A DNA stretch of 16,879 nt from Ichthyophonus hoferi (Eukaryota; Opisthokonta; Ichthyosporea; Ichthyophonida; Ichthyophonidae), in contig NAOQ01000067.1 of the NCBI GenBank assembly GCA_002751075.1, forward strand, positions 82,223 to 99,101, written 5' to 3'. This document shows positions 1-9,861 of the stretch, piece by piece. Numbering within the stretch: position 1 is the stretch's first letter; each line of letters opens with the position of its first letter. The notes under the pieces were generated by a model. The model had not been told where the DNA came from. It ran no database searches and worked only from the letters and a program-made list of their open reading frames with translations. Made by a program: the position numbers and the translations under genes.

Positions 1-97
1 CCTTCTTCAGCCCAGCAAACACCATTTTGGTTCCGGGGATAAACTTCTTAGGGTTAAAGAGGTAGATGAAGAGAGCATCCTCATCCCAGATAACACC
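1..97 (-). CDS. Cytochrome c coding exon 3, partial
   Basis: Encodes GVIWDEDAL through PGTKM to FAGLKK, with the methionine haem ligand. The acceptor ag lies at 99-98 (ttttag). The reading frame is still open at the window edge, so the exon or gene continues to the left. Confidence 0.95.
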
Positions 98-994
98 CTA
101 AAACAACAATATCCAAATATCAATGCATCTTAGTACAAACTTGACAATAATTCTTGAAAAAGACAAATGCAAACTTCTTATCCAGATGCTAAGCCTAATT
201 AATTATCATACGTTATACTGAAAGTATCACAAGCTGGTATCTTTGGAAACTAGAGCTACCTGATGCACGTAGACAGGGGGACTTTTTTTAACTTTGAAAA
301 AGAGAAAAGAAAATTTATTTCTATGCCCATCCCGTGTCACTTCGATAGAGTTGATTAATATACAGTAAGATAGTAATGGGTTGAACAGAAAATCACACCT
401 ACCTTTTCCTTGTTGGCAGAAGTGTAAAGGTAACCGGGTGCCTGGCCTGATTGACGACCGTGTATCCCATACAGATTTGGGCCAACCTTGTGCTTGCCAT
501 CTTTTTCTATGACGTGGCACTGTAAATGAGCCCCTACTGTTAGCATTATATTATACTAGAATACACTGTAGAAACACCATCTAATAGGCATATGGATAAA
601 TGATGAAAAAACAACATATATAAAATGGTATAGGATAATTGTTTTGAAATGAGAAGTACTAGAATTAGTAGTCATGTGCATAAATAGGGTTCATTAGGAG
701 AAGGAAACCATTTGTGATTAGTTTTTGCTTTTCATAGGATTGTAATAGTTTAACTTGTTTGAATTATCAAGAAACGGCCTAACTTACTTTAGTGATGTGC
801 ATTGAAAACAAAAACTGTAGAACAGGAAAAATTGGGTAAGGGTTTCGGAGCACAAAGTATATAGAAAAATATAATAGATAGATAAACAACACTTCAACCA
901 ATTTATCTACACAAAAAATGAGAGCAAATACTTGAGAACAGCGCTGCTTAAAAATCTTGGCGCCCTTCTCGGGATTACCAGGGGGAATAGGCAT
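1..994 (-). CDS. Cytochrome c, partial (coding exons 1-3, 3' end outside window)
   Basis: This is the soluble mitochondrial intermembrane haem protein that carries electrons from complex III to complex IV. Coding exons on the minus strand are 994-932, 519-403 and 97-1, all joined in phase 0. Together they give about 92 residues of the usual ~105-110, and the C-terminal helix lies beyond position 1. Visible landmarks are the haem-attachment motif CSQCH (Cys-x-x-Cys-His, residues 19-23), the GPNL and [10 protein letters not shown] segments, the Trp of GVIWDED, and the axial-ligand loop PGTKM followed by FAGLKK. Relative to the vertebrate protein the N-terminus carries a few extra residues (MPIPP before GNPEKG), as many invertebrate and fungal forms do. 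Introns are 931-520 (gtattt...ag) and 402-98 (gtaggt...ag). The ATG at 994-992 is chosen because the family reading begins there directly. Identity is seen in the sequence; the function is known for the family. Confidence 0.96.
403..519 (-). CDS. Cytochrome c coding exon 2
   Basis: Encodes 39 residues from CHVIEKDG to SANKEK. It is preceded on the minus strand by a tttacag acceptor and followed by a gtaggt donor. It supplies Cys-His of the haem motif and the conserved GPNLYG and GRQSGQ segments. Confidence 0.95.
932..994 (-). CDS. Cytochrome c coding exon 1
   Basis: Encodes 21 residues from [11 protein letters not shown] to RCSQ and ends in phase 0 at a gtattt donor. It carries the first haem-binding cysteine only; the second cysteine and the histidine are on the next exon. 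Confidence 0.93.
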
Positions 995-3120
995 TGTGAG
1001 GTTCTCTTTTTTGATAAATTAGAATCTGCACACATGGAACTCTGTTAATAAGCAGATATTTATTTACATATGCTTACATTACATATTATCAGTCAGTACG
1101 CATACTATATAAATGTAAGGGTGTATTATTGATTTCATTCTTAAATGTGATATACCCTACTGTTTGTAACGCTGCAGATATAATCGAGTCTATAGAAAAT
1201 TAATTTCATAATCATACAAAATGGAAAGATATGTTATGTTATACAAGTAGAATTAGACAAAAAGATAAATTTAGTTATTGAACTTGCTGTTGTTTTCCCT
1301 TAAAGTGTAGACACAGACATTATTTTTGCTAGAAAGACTGTGAAAACGAATTTACCTCACCTTTTAACTCACTATATTCTTGATCCTATAATCTGCAGTC
1401 TATTTGTTAAAGCTAGTCAAATTGACTATGTAAATAAACACTAGCTGGCGTGGTTACGTGGTTGGCTCAGTGATTTTCACATGGATCATTTTTCCCAATT
1501 TGAAAATACTGGACAAAGTAAGACAAACAACAACACCGCATTAAAGTAAAAATAATTTCCATCGCCAACACAAAAGCTTCATATAAACATGAAATCTTAA
1601 TTTAATAGGTGGACATTTTTTTTAAAAGAAATAGTGTATTTAATCCTATAACTTACCTAGTTAGGACTTTGGGAATTGTACGACAAAAAATTAATAACAG
1701 GCTTTTACTGCGTTCTATTTAAGATGTAGCAAGCCAACCATATCTACATTCCGTATCATTGTTTTATTATATGGGACAGCAGAATATTAGATGTTATTAG
1801 GCATTGGTAACACTTAAAATTATGTGCAACCCACCAGTGTAGTTAAAATAGCAGAAAATTTGGTTCTGGTGGTGATGAGTGTAGCACGAATATCAGCATG
1901 CTTTGAGTGTATTTGTACAATAAAATCCTAATAGTAATGTATAAGGGTATATTTTGAATTCCCACAAATATGGATGATCAATCCATTTCAAAAACTAAGT
2001 ATGTGTCATCGAGATAATGAAATCGTATTTTATGGTTATAAATATGTTTAAATTTACATCTTATAATGAGTATTGGCACTCTAGGGTTATAAATAGTGGC
2101 CTTAGTAACGTTTATATAGGATTTTTTGGTGAACTAATTGACTGTTAATTATAGATATTAGTATAAACATATAAACATCTTATTATAATTTCATTAAATA
2201 GAAATACATGGGCCCTCTAGCCCTACTGATTCCCATAGATCGCTTATGAGCCAATAGTATTATGAACTAGTGTAATTAATTGAAATTATTTTTCTTTCAA
2301 ACCAGCCATTGAAATTCTGTCCGTAACAACACAATATTAAAATACATCCTAGATTAATAAGCTGCAAGAGTAACTTGAAAGGAAATAGGTAATGATCATA
2401 GGTGCAAATAATCCAATAATATTAATTGTTGGGTTTCGTCGAATTTATCCAATGATTAAAGTTGGCGTTGAGATGGTCTCAAGGTTGTTTCCTTAGCTAA
2501 AGGTAAGTTCAATGGATGAAAGGCTGTGCTTCACTGGAAACATTGTACTAGTAATAATTATACAAACTCCATTGTCCTGCACCAGTCATCATATTTTATT
2601 GATAAGATAAATGCAAGAATAATAATACTGGACGACTGTTTTTTGTATGTGAGCAAAATGTAGTTATCAATTGAGGGCGGGAGGGCGGGTTCTCATTTAA
2701 TTCGGAGTAACCTTAATTTCCTGTAATTAACTAACCAATAATATAAGATACTAATGACCTCTGGACCACCGTTTAAGGCTATATTCCAAAACAATTAATC
2801 ACAATGTAATTTCAATGTTAAACCCCATTTTTGGCTACAAAACCGAAAATATGCGACCCTAAGGTCATAAATTTAATGATAATGTAATTTCGACATACGT
2901 CTCGCCCTTCTGATCGTAATTTTAACGATAAGTTCCACATTAGCTACTTTTGCTTTGTGATATAATATGATATTTTGTTACGTATTAATATATACCATAT
3001 GCTTTCACTTTTACCGTGTTTATATACCACTTACGGTTTCAACTTTCGGGGTTAAAGTTTATTATCAGCTTTACTAGGACTTGAAAATCCTGTTGTGGAC
3101 AGCTACTCTTCTTTCACCTC
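995..3120. other. AT-rich intergenic region, no gene seen
   Basis: This stretch lies between the divergently oriented cytochrome c gene and the orphan gene at 3187. I found no long open frame with coding character, no tRNA-like boxes and no clear simple-sequence array. It should hold the promoters and 5' untranslated regions of both genes, but no core promoter element stands out against the AT-rich background. Confidence 0.7.
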
Positions 3121-3123
3121 TTT

Positions 3124-3251
3124 ATGAACACGCCGCTCTTTTTATGAGGTGGTGTAACCGAGTGTCTTTGTACTATTTTCGCCTGTATGGACAGCAACAT
3201 TATCACATGTGTACGGCCCAAAAGACCAATGAATACTCAGATATGCACTAA
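3124..3251 (+). promoter_or_regulatory. Two upstream short frames before the orphan gene start
   Basis: An ATG at 3124 opens an 8-codon frame that ends at 3147 (TGA). The next ATG at 3144 overlaps that stop as ATGA and runs to 3251, overlapping the proposed start at 3187 in another frame. If the transcript begins upstream of 3124, these could lower translation of the main frame. The transcript start is not visible. Confidence 0.25.
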
Positions 3252-3370
3252 ATGGACCACTTCTTCTCCAAAGACAAAAGATAACACCGTGGATATTAAT
3301 TTTGAAGAGCTTATCGAGCTGTATGACCACATTAATCTTAATGATTCTAGAGAGTTCTTGACTGTAGTAG
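3187..3370 (+). CDS. Orphan gene, proposed exon 1
   Basis: The frame opens at an ATG at 3187 and stays open to 3429. I end the exon at 3370 because a gtctgt donor there leaves phase 1, which fits the phase of the next exon. A gta donor at 3367 is the main alternative but would not keep frame with the acceptor at 3678-3679. Two upstream ATGs precede this start. Confidence 0.42.
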
Positions 3371-4281
3371 GTCTGTTTTACTGGTGTTCAAGGGTGTATA
3401 TTTTTTTAATTTTACCTGTTTATGTATAATTGACTAGAGTGGCATTTATATCGCACTAATGATCCTAGTTTGTATTATTGTTTTTATAAATATTTACATG
3501 TTTGTTAATTTTTTTAACTCTTTCTCTTTCAAAAAAAAACAAAACATTCATTCTCTATTTTTATGCAGTCCCCTTGTGAGGTCAACATGTTCAATTTGCC
3601 TTGTATTGTTCATAATTATTTTCTGACAGTTTAGATTTATACTTAAGACCCAACCAACTAAACAGTACATGAATCCTAGGTGCTGCTTCCTCTGGTGCCA
3701 CCTCGACCTCAACCTTTTCACCCTGCAAGCCAACTAGCAGAGGCCTCAACACTACCCTAGTGAAAAGACATACTAAACAAAATATGTCTCGAGACCATCC
3801 TCAAAAGTTAATAAAAACCGAAGATTGCCTAAGTTGTCACACAAATGAATCACACTCTGCACAACGAGAAGCATCCTATGGCTTGCACTGTTCATGTTAT
3901 ACACCAACAGACCACCTTGTCATAGAAACACCTGTGCACGCATTCACGCACGAGGAGCCTTCAAGTAATGTCAAACATAATACAGAGATACCTTTCAATA
4001 GTCTATCGGGTAGAAAAAGACCAAATAACAGTCCTATTTCCACTGCATCGAATGGGAATATTTCATGTTATAATTTATCAAATATCCCGAAACATAACAG
4101 TTTAAGCACGGAAGAAGTGTTACAAAAAAAAATGAATTTTAAACAAAAATTAGACAAACAATTAAGATATGCTGGGAGTTCTTTCAATCATCTTTATGAT
4201 ATGAAAGCTGCCTTGATGGATATTGAACCCGACCCTATTAGCAGACCATCCGTCAGTCGGTAAGGGTTGTGTAACACACAT

Positions 4282-4337
<56 letters not shown>

Positions 4338-5417
4338 TTATACTCTAATTATTATTGTTCTTACTCAGTTGAATGTTATATATTGTATTCTATTGTAATG
4401 TCTTCTGACGTTTTTTATATTCCCACTATATTATTTATTCTATTAGATATCGTTGAAGTTTAGTGTTTTGGAATAGTATGTATAAATATAATTATTATGT
4501 AGTCCTTCCTATCCAGCTTTTATTAGTAAAATGTATTTATTTACTCTTAACAATTGGTCATTTGTATATTTAGCCTTCGCTGACTCAACTTATTAGCATC
4601 CAACTTAACATTTTTTTCTCAAGACTTCTTGTTTTTTTTTTTTTCTGTGGCTATATTTATATATTTCTACGTACCTCTCTTTATTTTTTTATATTTTTTT
4701 ACATTCACACTTTTTTGTTTTAATCTATCTTTTTTTCCGCTGATCTCTTACATTATTATTGCTGTTGTCGTTTTTGTTGGTATTATTATTACTATTATTG
4801 TATTCCCATTAATACTTAGACTAGGACTATTATCCAGGGGGGTTTCCATTAGAAATATAACAAAGCAAACAATTATCAGTTACAAATTAATATATATATA
4901 TATATATATAATATTTCTATCAAAATGTGCTTGTAAGCAGTATTTATTTGTCCAAAGTCCTTTATTGAGTAAATGCGCTATGTACATAGAATATAGTATA
5001 TAGTATACAATATATACTTTTTTTTTTGGCTGAAGAATATTTATTCATATTATTATTGTAGATGATTTTGATGTATGATTAATTATGAAGTAGCTTATAT
5101 ATTAATTACCGGGAGAACCTACGGATAGTTAATGATACACATAGATAAATAGATGGGTAGATATAGATATACAAAAACGCCTATATACATATATATATAC
5201 ATAAAAACATATATAAAAATATTATACATCACATACTTCAACTCTAATTAATTTGGTCTTTATTTGCAGATCGTTGACGAGTGACGGTGGATATTTCTGC
5301 GACATCCTTAGCGATAGTGAAGGCTATGGCGAAGAATTAAGCTATTTAGTCAAGAGATTTCGGGTAGATGACTCAGCAAAGGAAGAGGACCAAGTCTTTT
5401 TGTCGTATATATCATAG
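3187..5417 (+). CDS. Orphan protein of ~303 residues, three-exon model
   Basis: I do not recognise this protein. The model joins 3187-3370, 3680-4259 and 5270-5417. Donors are gtctgt (3371) and gtaagg (4260); acceptors end at 3679 and 5269. Phases agree (1/1 and 2/2) and a TAG closes the frame at 5415-5417. The middle exon is open for 580 bases and is the strongest evidence for coding. The protein has an N-terminal stretch with NFEELIELYDHINLND (about residues 37-52), a Ser/Thr-rich linker, many cysteines and histidines, a basic RKR near residue 174 that could be a nuclear signal, a Lys/Gln-rich helix-like segment at 206-224, and an acidic SDSEGYGEE near 269. No signal peptide or membrane span is seen. 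The first junction is the least certain. The 3' end could instead splice to the open segment at 6614-6817. The features suggest a mostly disordered, perhaps nuclear protein, but that is inference. Confidence 0.5.
3680..4259 (+). CDS. Orphan gene, proposed exon 2
   Basis: The frame is open from the ag at 3678-3679 to the gtaagg donor at 4260; a stop lies just upstream at 3670-3672. Reading is Ser/Thr-rich at the start (AASSGATSTSTFSP), then mixed polar, ending PDPISRPSVS. The 580-base open length in such AT-rich DNA is unlikely by chance. Confidence 0.65.
4272..4335. repeat. (CA)n-(TA)n microsatellite
   Basis: About 14 CA units are followed directly by about 17 TA units, starting 12 bases inside the second intron of the orphan gene. 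Confidence 0.95.
4889..4912. repeat. (TA)n microsatellite
   Basis: About eleven TA dinucleotides in the second intron of the orphan gene. Confidence 0.9.
5270..5417 (+). CDS. Orphan gene, proposed exon 3 with stop
   Basis: Follows a good acceptor (tatttgcag) and completes the split Arg codon. It reads SLTSDGGYFCDILSDSEG, then a basic stretch (LVKRF), and ends FLSYIS before TAG at 5415-5417. An internal gtagat after TTTCGG (5366/5367) could serve as a donor in phase 0 to the segment at 6614. Confidence 0.55.
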
Positions 5418-5827
5418 TTTTATGGTCTATATAGATGCACACATGCACACTCTGGTGTACATTTATTATTTATTTCTAACCTTGTTATGGAAGCAAAGGA
5501 TCCCAGGTATACAATATACTATGAAAATATTTCTTAGAGCAAGACGGACCTTCCTAGAGTGAACTGAACTTGGCCCTATATTATTATATCAGAGTCACAA
5601 AATAGTGCAATTATTTTACTATACACACAAGCCTGAGTAAACAACATTAGAAGTCCGGGTGATGCTAGTGAACTCATATTTGAGGTTGTTTATAAGTGAC
5701 ATGGTTTAGCAATGATATTTGTACTTAATAGTGATTTAAAGTGGTTAATTGGGATGGTTTCTTTGCAGTTACTTTTTGAAATGAATTATTTGCCACCTAT
5801 AGGTATAGACATAAGTCTTAATGTTAA

Positions 5828-5833
5828 AATAAA
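5828..5833 (+). terminator. Possible polyadenylation signal AATAAA
   Basis: An AATAAA hexamer lies about 410 bases after the TAG of the orphan gene. The hexamer is common by chance in AT-rich DNA, so it is only a candidate 3' end signal. Confidence 0.25.
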
Positions 5834-5944
5834 GGCTTTCAAATATAAGTAGATACAACTATTGCATATACATCTGCCTATAGACAAATATACACATATG
5901 CAAATATAAACACACAAACATACAAGTGAAACTATTATGATTTA

Positions 5945-6358
5945 TGTTAGAACATGAATATTAAAATAATTTAGGCATTTGTTTATATAGCTATAATCAT
6001 TTAATATCATCAGCAATTATTAATACATACGTAGTCTAGCAAAATAGTTAGTGCAGTCTATTGGTGTTAAATTGCATTCCAAGATGATCGATTAGTATTA
6101 AACTAGCTAATGCCAGAGGTCGTTCGACAATACCATAAGCCATTTCAGTTAATAGATCTTGGGTCCAGATAACACATTACCTAGGCATCCTGCCTAAGAC
6201 CAGTCCTGCTGAGTTTTTTAATAATAAATATATATTTTAGCATATCTGTACTCCGCATATGCAAAGGAATATATTGAAACGCCCCCTAATTCGGTATTCT
6301 ATCTCCTAAACAACTATATCTCACAGGAATGCTCCTGTCTCTACTTATTATTCCCAAC
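5945..6358 (+). repeat. Diverged direct repeat, copy A (~415 bp)
   Basis: Co-linear with 6889-7304 over its whole length, roughly three quarters identical by eye with few gaps. Shared landmarks include TTAGGCATTT near the start, ATAGCTATAATCATTTAAT, AAAATAGTTAGTGC, GTCCTGCTGA and CAGGAATGCTC near the end. No terminal inverted repeats, TG...CA ends or target-site duplication are evident. It could be two copies of an interspersed family or a local duplication. No coding frame runs through it. Confidence 0.88.
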
Positions 6359-6510
6359 ATGGTGACAGAGAAAGCTTTAATACTTTGTCATGATCATAAA
6401 GCCCATTAATTCTATTAAGTCAACATTCCACGCATGCCGAAACACTTAATCCCAACCTTACATCTATGCACTGGCCTCTATGTCTGAAAAATTAAATTTA
6501 TTACATCTCT

Positions 6511-6627
6511 ATGCTCTCTTCAAATCTGCATTTGAACTATCAGCATTTTCAGCTTCAAAGTGACATCAAGGAAATGTACAAAGCAACTGGGCAACACCCA
6601 CTTATCTTATCAGTCGTCAGCCGCTAG
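6511..6627 (+). pseudogene. Short coding-like frame overlapping the possible exon
   Basis: ATG at 6511 to TAG at 6625-6627 encodes 38 residues, including FQLQSDIKEMYKATGQ and HPLILSVVSR. It overlaps the start of the open segment at 6614-6817 in a different frame. Two adjacent coding-like frames that do not join suggest either an intron boundary inside or an old coding sequence with a frame change. Family unknown. Confidence 0.2.
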
Positions 6628-6817
6628 ACACCAGATGCCAGAGCCTACAACAGAGCCAGAGCCAGAGCGAATAGAAATATTTAACATACCGTTTAGTGAA
6701 CTGTCTTTGGTTAGTTTCACATTGGGTGACATGCCACCGTCAATTCTGAATGTTATCAAGAATTATTTAGTTCATTTAATGAGCGATAAGCCTACGGATA
6801 AGTACTCACCATGTTAA
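6614..6817 (+). CDS. Possible exon or decayed coding remnant between the repeats
   Basis: From a cag acceptor-like site at 6611-6613 a frame is open to TAA at 6815-6817. It reads a Pro/Glu-rich start (PEPTTEPEPER) and then a globular-looking stretch: IEIFNIPFSELSL, LGDMPPSILNVIKNY and HLMSDKPTDK. Codon use looks more coding-like than the surroundings. The 6511-6627 frame just upstream is also coding-like (SDIKEMYKATGQHPLIL) but in another frame, ending at TAG. This may be a terminal exon of the orphan gene (phase 0 fits a donor at 5367), an exon of the RCC1 gene, or a frameshifted pseudogene. I recognise no family. Confidence 0.3.
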   Translation, partial: SSAARHQMPEPTTEPEPERIEIFNIPFSELSLVSFTLGDMPPSILNVIKNYLVHLMSDKPTDKYSPC

Positions 6818-6888
6818 GGTTCCTTTCATATTGTTTTTTCATATACTTTATGCCGTAGATGAGATAATCTGCCTAGGCCAAGCGTGAG

Positions 6889-7304
6889 TGTTAAAAACAG
6901 GAATATTTAATTAGTTTAGGCATTTCTTTGTATAGCTATAATCATTTAATGATATTAACAATTATTATTACATATTAGTCTGGAAAAATAGTTAGTGCGA
7001 TGTATTGGTATTAAATGACAATTCAAGATTATCGACCAAAACTGAACCAGCCAATGGCAGTGGTACTGCGACTATATAGTTGGCCATTTCAGATCTAATG
7101 TTTTGGGTCGAAGTAACACATTGCTTAGGCGTTGTGTCTAAGACAAGTCCTGCTGACTTTTTTAAAAATAAAAATGTATTTTAGTATATTTGTACTCCTT
7201 CTATGTTAAGGAACACGTTTAAATATTTCTTAATTTGGCATTCCTTCTTCTTCTAAACAAATACAGGTTACAGGAATGCTCTGGTCTCTACTTATTCTTA
7301 ACAA
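6889..7304 (+). repeat. Diverged direct repeat, copy B (~415 bp)
   Basis: Second copy of the repeat at 5945-6358, same orientation, offset about 945 bases. The match begins around GTTAAAAACAGGAATATT and fades after CTCTACTTATTCTTAACAA. The DNA beyond each end of the two copies does not obviously match, so the edges are fairly well defined. Confidence 0.88.
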
Positions 7305-8652
7305 TTTAATTTATGGTTGATACTTGGTGATGGTATAGCAGAAATACAACTACATCTTGAATCTTAGACAGGTAATAAACAAACTGAATGCAGGCTAGTG
7401 ATAAGATCTATATATATACCTAAACGTTTCTACCTCTGATACTGTCACATAATTTCATTATTAATATGAATAATTATCTTGAAACAAAGAGCTTCTTAAC
7501 CTCTAATTGTTCATCTTACTACAGCCCTAAAATGACGTTTTAAATGTTTTAATAATCTGTGAACAATTGTATTGGAGCAGACCCGTCAGTCATATAAATA
7601 CTTCATGACACTCAGGCTCTGACTGACTGTGAAAATTAGTTGTTTAAAATACTTATTCATTTCATATTTGAAAACCACTCATCATTAGTCTTACGATTAT
7701 CAACTAGATCACTGATTCGTTAGTAATATTAATGGTCCGCATTAATGCATCGATTCCTTTACTGAATCACAACGTAATAACAAGAATAACATTCGACTCT
7801 CTGGAAGCATACCATAATTATACTTAATACAAATAGTAAGCCTTATTTGATATATCTACATTAAATGCAACCATGGAACCTATTCATGTCAAGCTATGCT
7901 TTCCTAAATAAGAACTTTCAATATGCTCCCTTATCAAACATAGACTGTTTTATTTACTTCCATAATTAGCAATAACAAAGTATACAGTTACATTGAATTT
8001 ATTATTACAGAGAGTGCAGTAAGCACAAACTAAACACATAAAAAATCAATGTAAATGGAGAACAGAAATGGATAGAAAGACAGATGGATATATATATACC
8101 TGAACGTTGAAACACTGACGTCTCATAAACTAAGGATCTATAGTATTTATAATAGATTAATAGATTAGTCGTAAATGGCTCTTCTACTCACCAATATAAG
8201 GAACATATTTATTAATCTAGGCTACAAATTTACGCAATATATTCATAAACAACATACGATTGGCTGTCCGCACGATCAAAGGAATTTATATATTCCCACA
8301 TCATTATAAACTTTTGTAAAAAATAATCGGTTATTATTCTTTTATGTAAGGGAAAGTGTGTATCCAATCTAGGACATTTGTAGTTTATATTGCGAATTTG
8401 GTAACATATATATATATATATATGCCTAATCATTTATTAATTATACTAATACAAACAAATGTGACAAAGAAACAGAGGTATATGTACACACACACCCGTG
8501 CGTAAACATTTGCGTTTGCATCAACCACTTTAAGACAATCCAAAATTAGTTCTACCTGTACGTTTTGACACAGCACAACCACCAAGCAATAAAGGAAACT
8601 CCGGACAGATATAATTATTGGCAAAGAGGTAGCACAGCCAGTTTTTCCGCTG
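7305..8652. other. Non-coding region upstream of the RCC1 gene
   Basis: AT-rich sequence with a (TA)n run at about 8405-8423. Open frames here on both strands are short and of low-complexity composition. No recognisable exon of the RCC1 protein was found, although one may be missing from the model. Confidence 0.55.
8405..8423. repeat. (TA)n microsatellite
   Basis: About nine TA dinucleotides in non-coding DNA. Confidence 0.88.
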
Positions 8653-8792
8653 ATAATGCTCTTGAAATGAAATAACAAAAAGAGTAAGACTCTATAAATT
8701 GAATAACATCAACTCGTGGACAATAATGCCCTTAAAATGAAATAGTAAAAGGAATAAGACTATAAATTGTATAACATCAACTCAAGTGGACC
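8653..8792 (+). repeat. Two tandem copies of a ~70 bp unit
   Basis: Copy 1 is 8653-8722 and copy 2 is 8723-8792. Both begin ATAATGC, share AAATGAAATA, TAAGACT, and end ATAACATCAACTC followed by GTGGAC. They differ at about ten positions plus small gaps. The pair ends some 65 bases before the first visible RCC1 exon. Confidence 0.92.
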
Positions 8793-8857
8793 ATCAAATA
8801 CGGCCAGACTATTTTCACCATTCGTAACATCACGGCATTCACTAATCATTTGATAGA

Positions 8858-9034
8858 ATGGGACATGAAAATCCTTTTGAATCCCGTGTGTTAATGCACG
8901 GCCATACAGGTATTCCTACCTACCTTCACCCAAAACAATTTAACACCGCATTGGAGACTGCCTTAGCAAACCAAGGGATCGTTCACATAGCAGCAGGAGG
9001 GCAGCACTGTTTGGCGCTGACTCGTTCGGCACCA
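8858..9034 (+). CDS. RCC1-repeat gene, first visible exon
   Basis: Encodes MGHENPFESRVLMHGH through IVHIAAGGQHCLALT and ends SAP in phase 0 at a gtgagt donor. An in-frame stop lies at 8843. An ag at 8855-8856 would alternatively make this an internal exon starting at 8857, giving an xMGHENP junction that resembles the GQLGHGN end of an RCC1 strand. Confidence 0.85.
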
Positions 9035-9828
9035 GTGAGTGCTCGGATCATTGTTTGTGGGTGTGTTTGACAAAAGTGTGTTGTTTTGTATATTTACGTA
9101 TCTATGTTTGTATGTATGCTTGGCTTTATGCTGGGTTATTTGGTTGATTTGTTTTTATGGATATGTAAAGTAGATATATTAATGCCAACGAGGAGAGTAT
9201 TTGGAGTTCATAGGCATTGTATTGTATTTATATGGTGGACTTGGTGTCGCATTATTTGGTAGAGAAGGAGGAATGAAAAGAAGGTTATGCTCAAGATATA
9301 TATATATATGGTGTGTATATGTGGTGGAGAGATAGATATAAATAAAAAGAAAAAGAAATATAAGGAAAGGGATGCAATTACAATTATTCATTCTATATGG
9401 ATGAAAGGAAAGGAAAGGTTGGGCATGGAACAGCAGGGGGATATTGACAGAGAAATGGTAGAACTCTTCACTCACTTGTATAGTATGCTTGGACAAAGTG
9501 GCAGAGCATAAAATAATGCACTGATGTCTTTGAGAGGTAACATTGGTCTTTGATTCTATGACTATAATATATTGCTTTAGATAATTATTATCACCTCTGA
9601 TTGACTTAAAGTCTTAATATGTGCTTTTCATTGACTAATTAATATCTACTATGATATCTTAGTCCCTCATCCATTTCTAACGAATGATTGGCCGGTGGTC
9701 AGGTCTTAAGCTGGGGGGTTGGTCGCTATGGGCAATGTGGGCATGGAAACCAATTGGATTGCCCTTTACCCCTTCCAATAAGAGCTTTAGAAAACGAGAG
9801 GGTGGTATTCTTAGCAGCAGGCATGTGA

Positions 9829-9861
<33 letters not shown>

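Larger units (their letters stand above)
4260..5269 (+). other. Second intron of orphan gene, T-rich and TA-rich
   Basis: Non-coding between gtaagg and tttgcag. It holds the compound microsatellite at its start, a strongly T-rich tract at about 4611-4745, a (TA)n run at 4889-4912 and ATA-rich sequence at 5160-5225. A plus-strand open frame across 4629-5003 is only the T-rich tract read as Phe/Leu/Ile. Confidence 0.6.

Noticed and set aside
4629-5003. Open frame of 124 codons rich in Phe, Leu and Ile, resembling a membrane protein
   Set aside because: It is a translation of T-rich and TA-rich intron sequence, starts in a poly-T tract and contains Tyr-Ile runs from (TA)n.
5945-7304. The direct repeats as long terminal repeats of a retroelement
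   Set aside because: There are no TG...CA ends, no primer site or polypurine tract, no target duplication and no reverse transcriptase, integrase or capsid-like frame in the 530-base interior.
8230-8678. Two minus-strand open frames upstream of the RCC1 gene
   Set aside because: Composition is low-complexity, they cross a (TA)n run, and they show no family motif.
9179-9511. Open frames on both strands in the intron after the first RCC1 exon
   Set aside because: They lie within an intron set by motif-confirmed neighbours and read as Lys/Glu or Tyr/Ile/Ser low-complexity sequence.
9825-9830. GT donor (gtgaat) four bases after the GC donor
   Set aside because: It leaves phase 2 and creates a stop when joined to the acceptor at 10305-10306, and it breaks the AAG motif.
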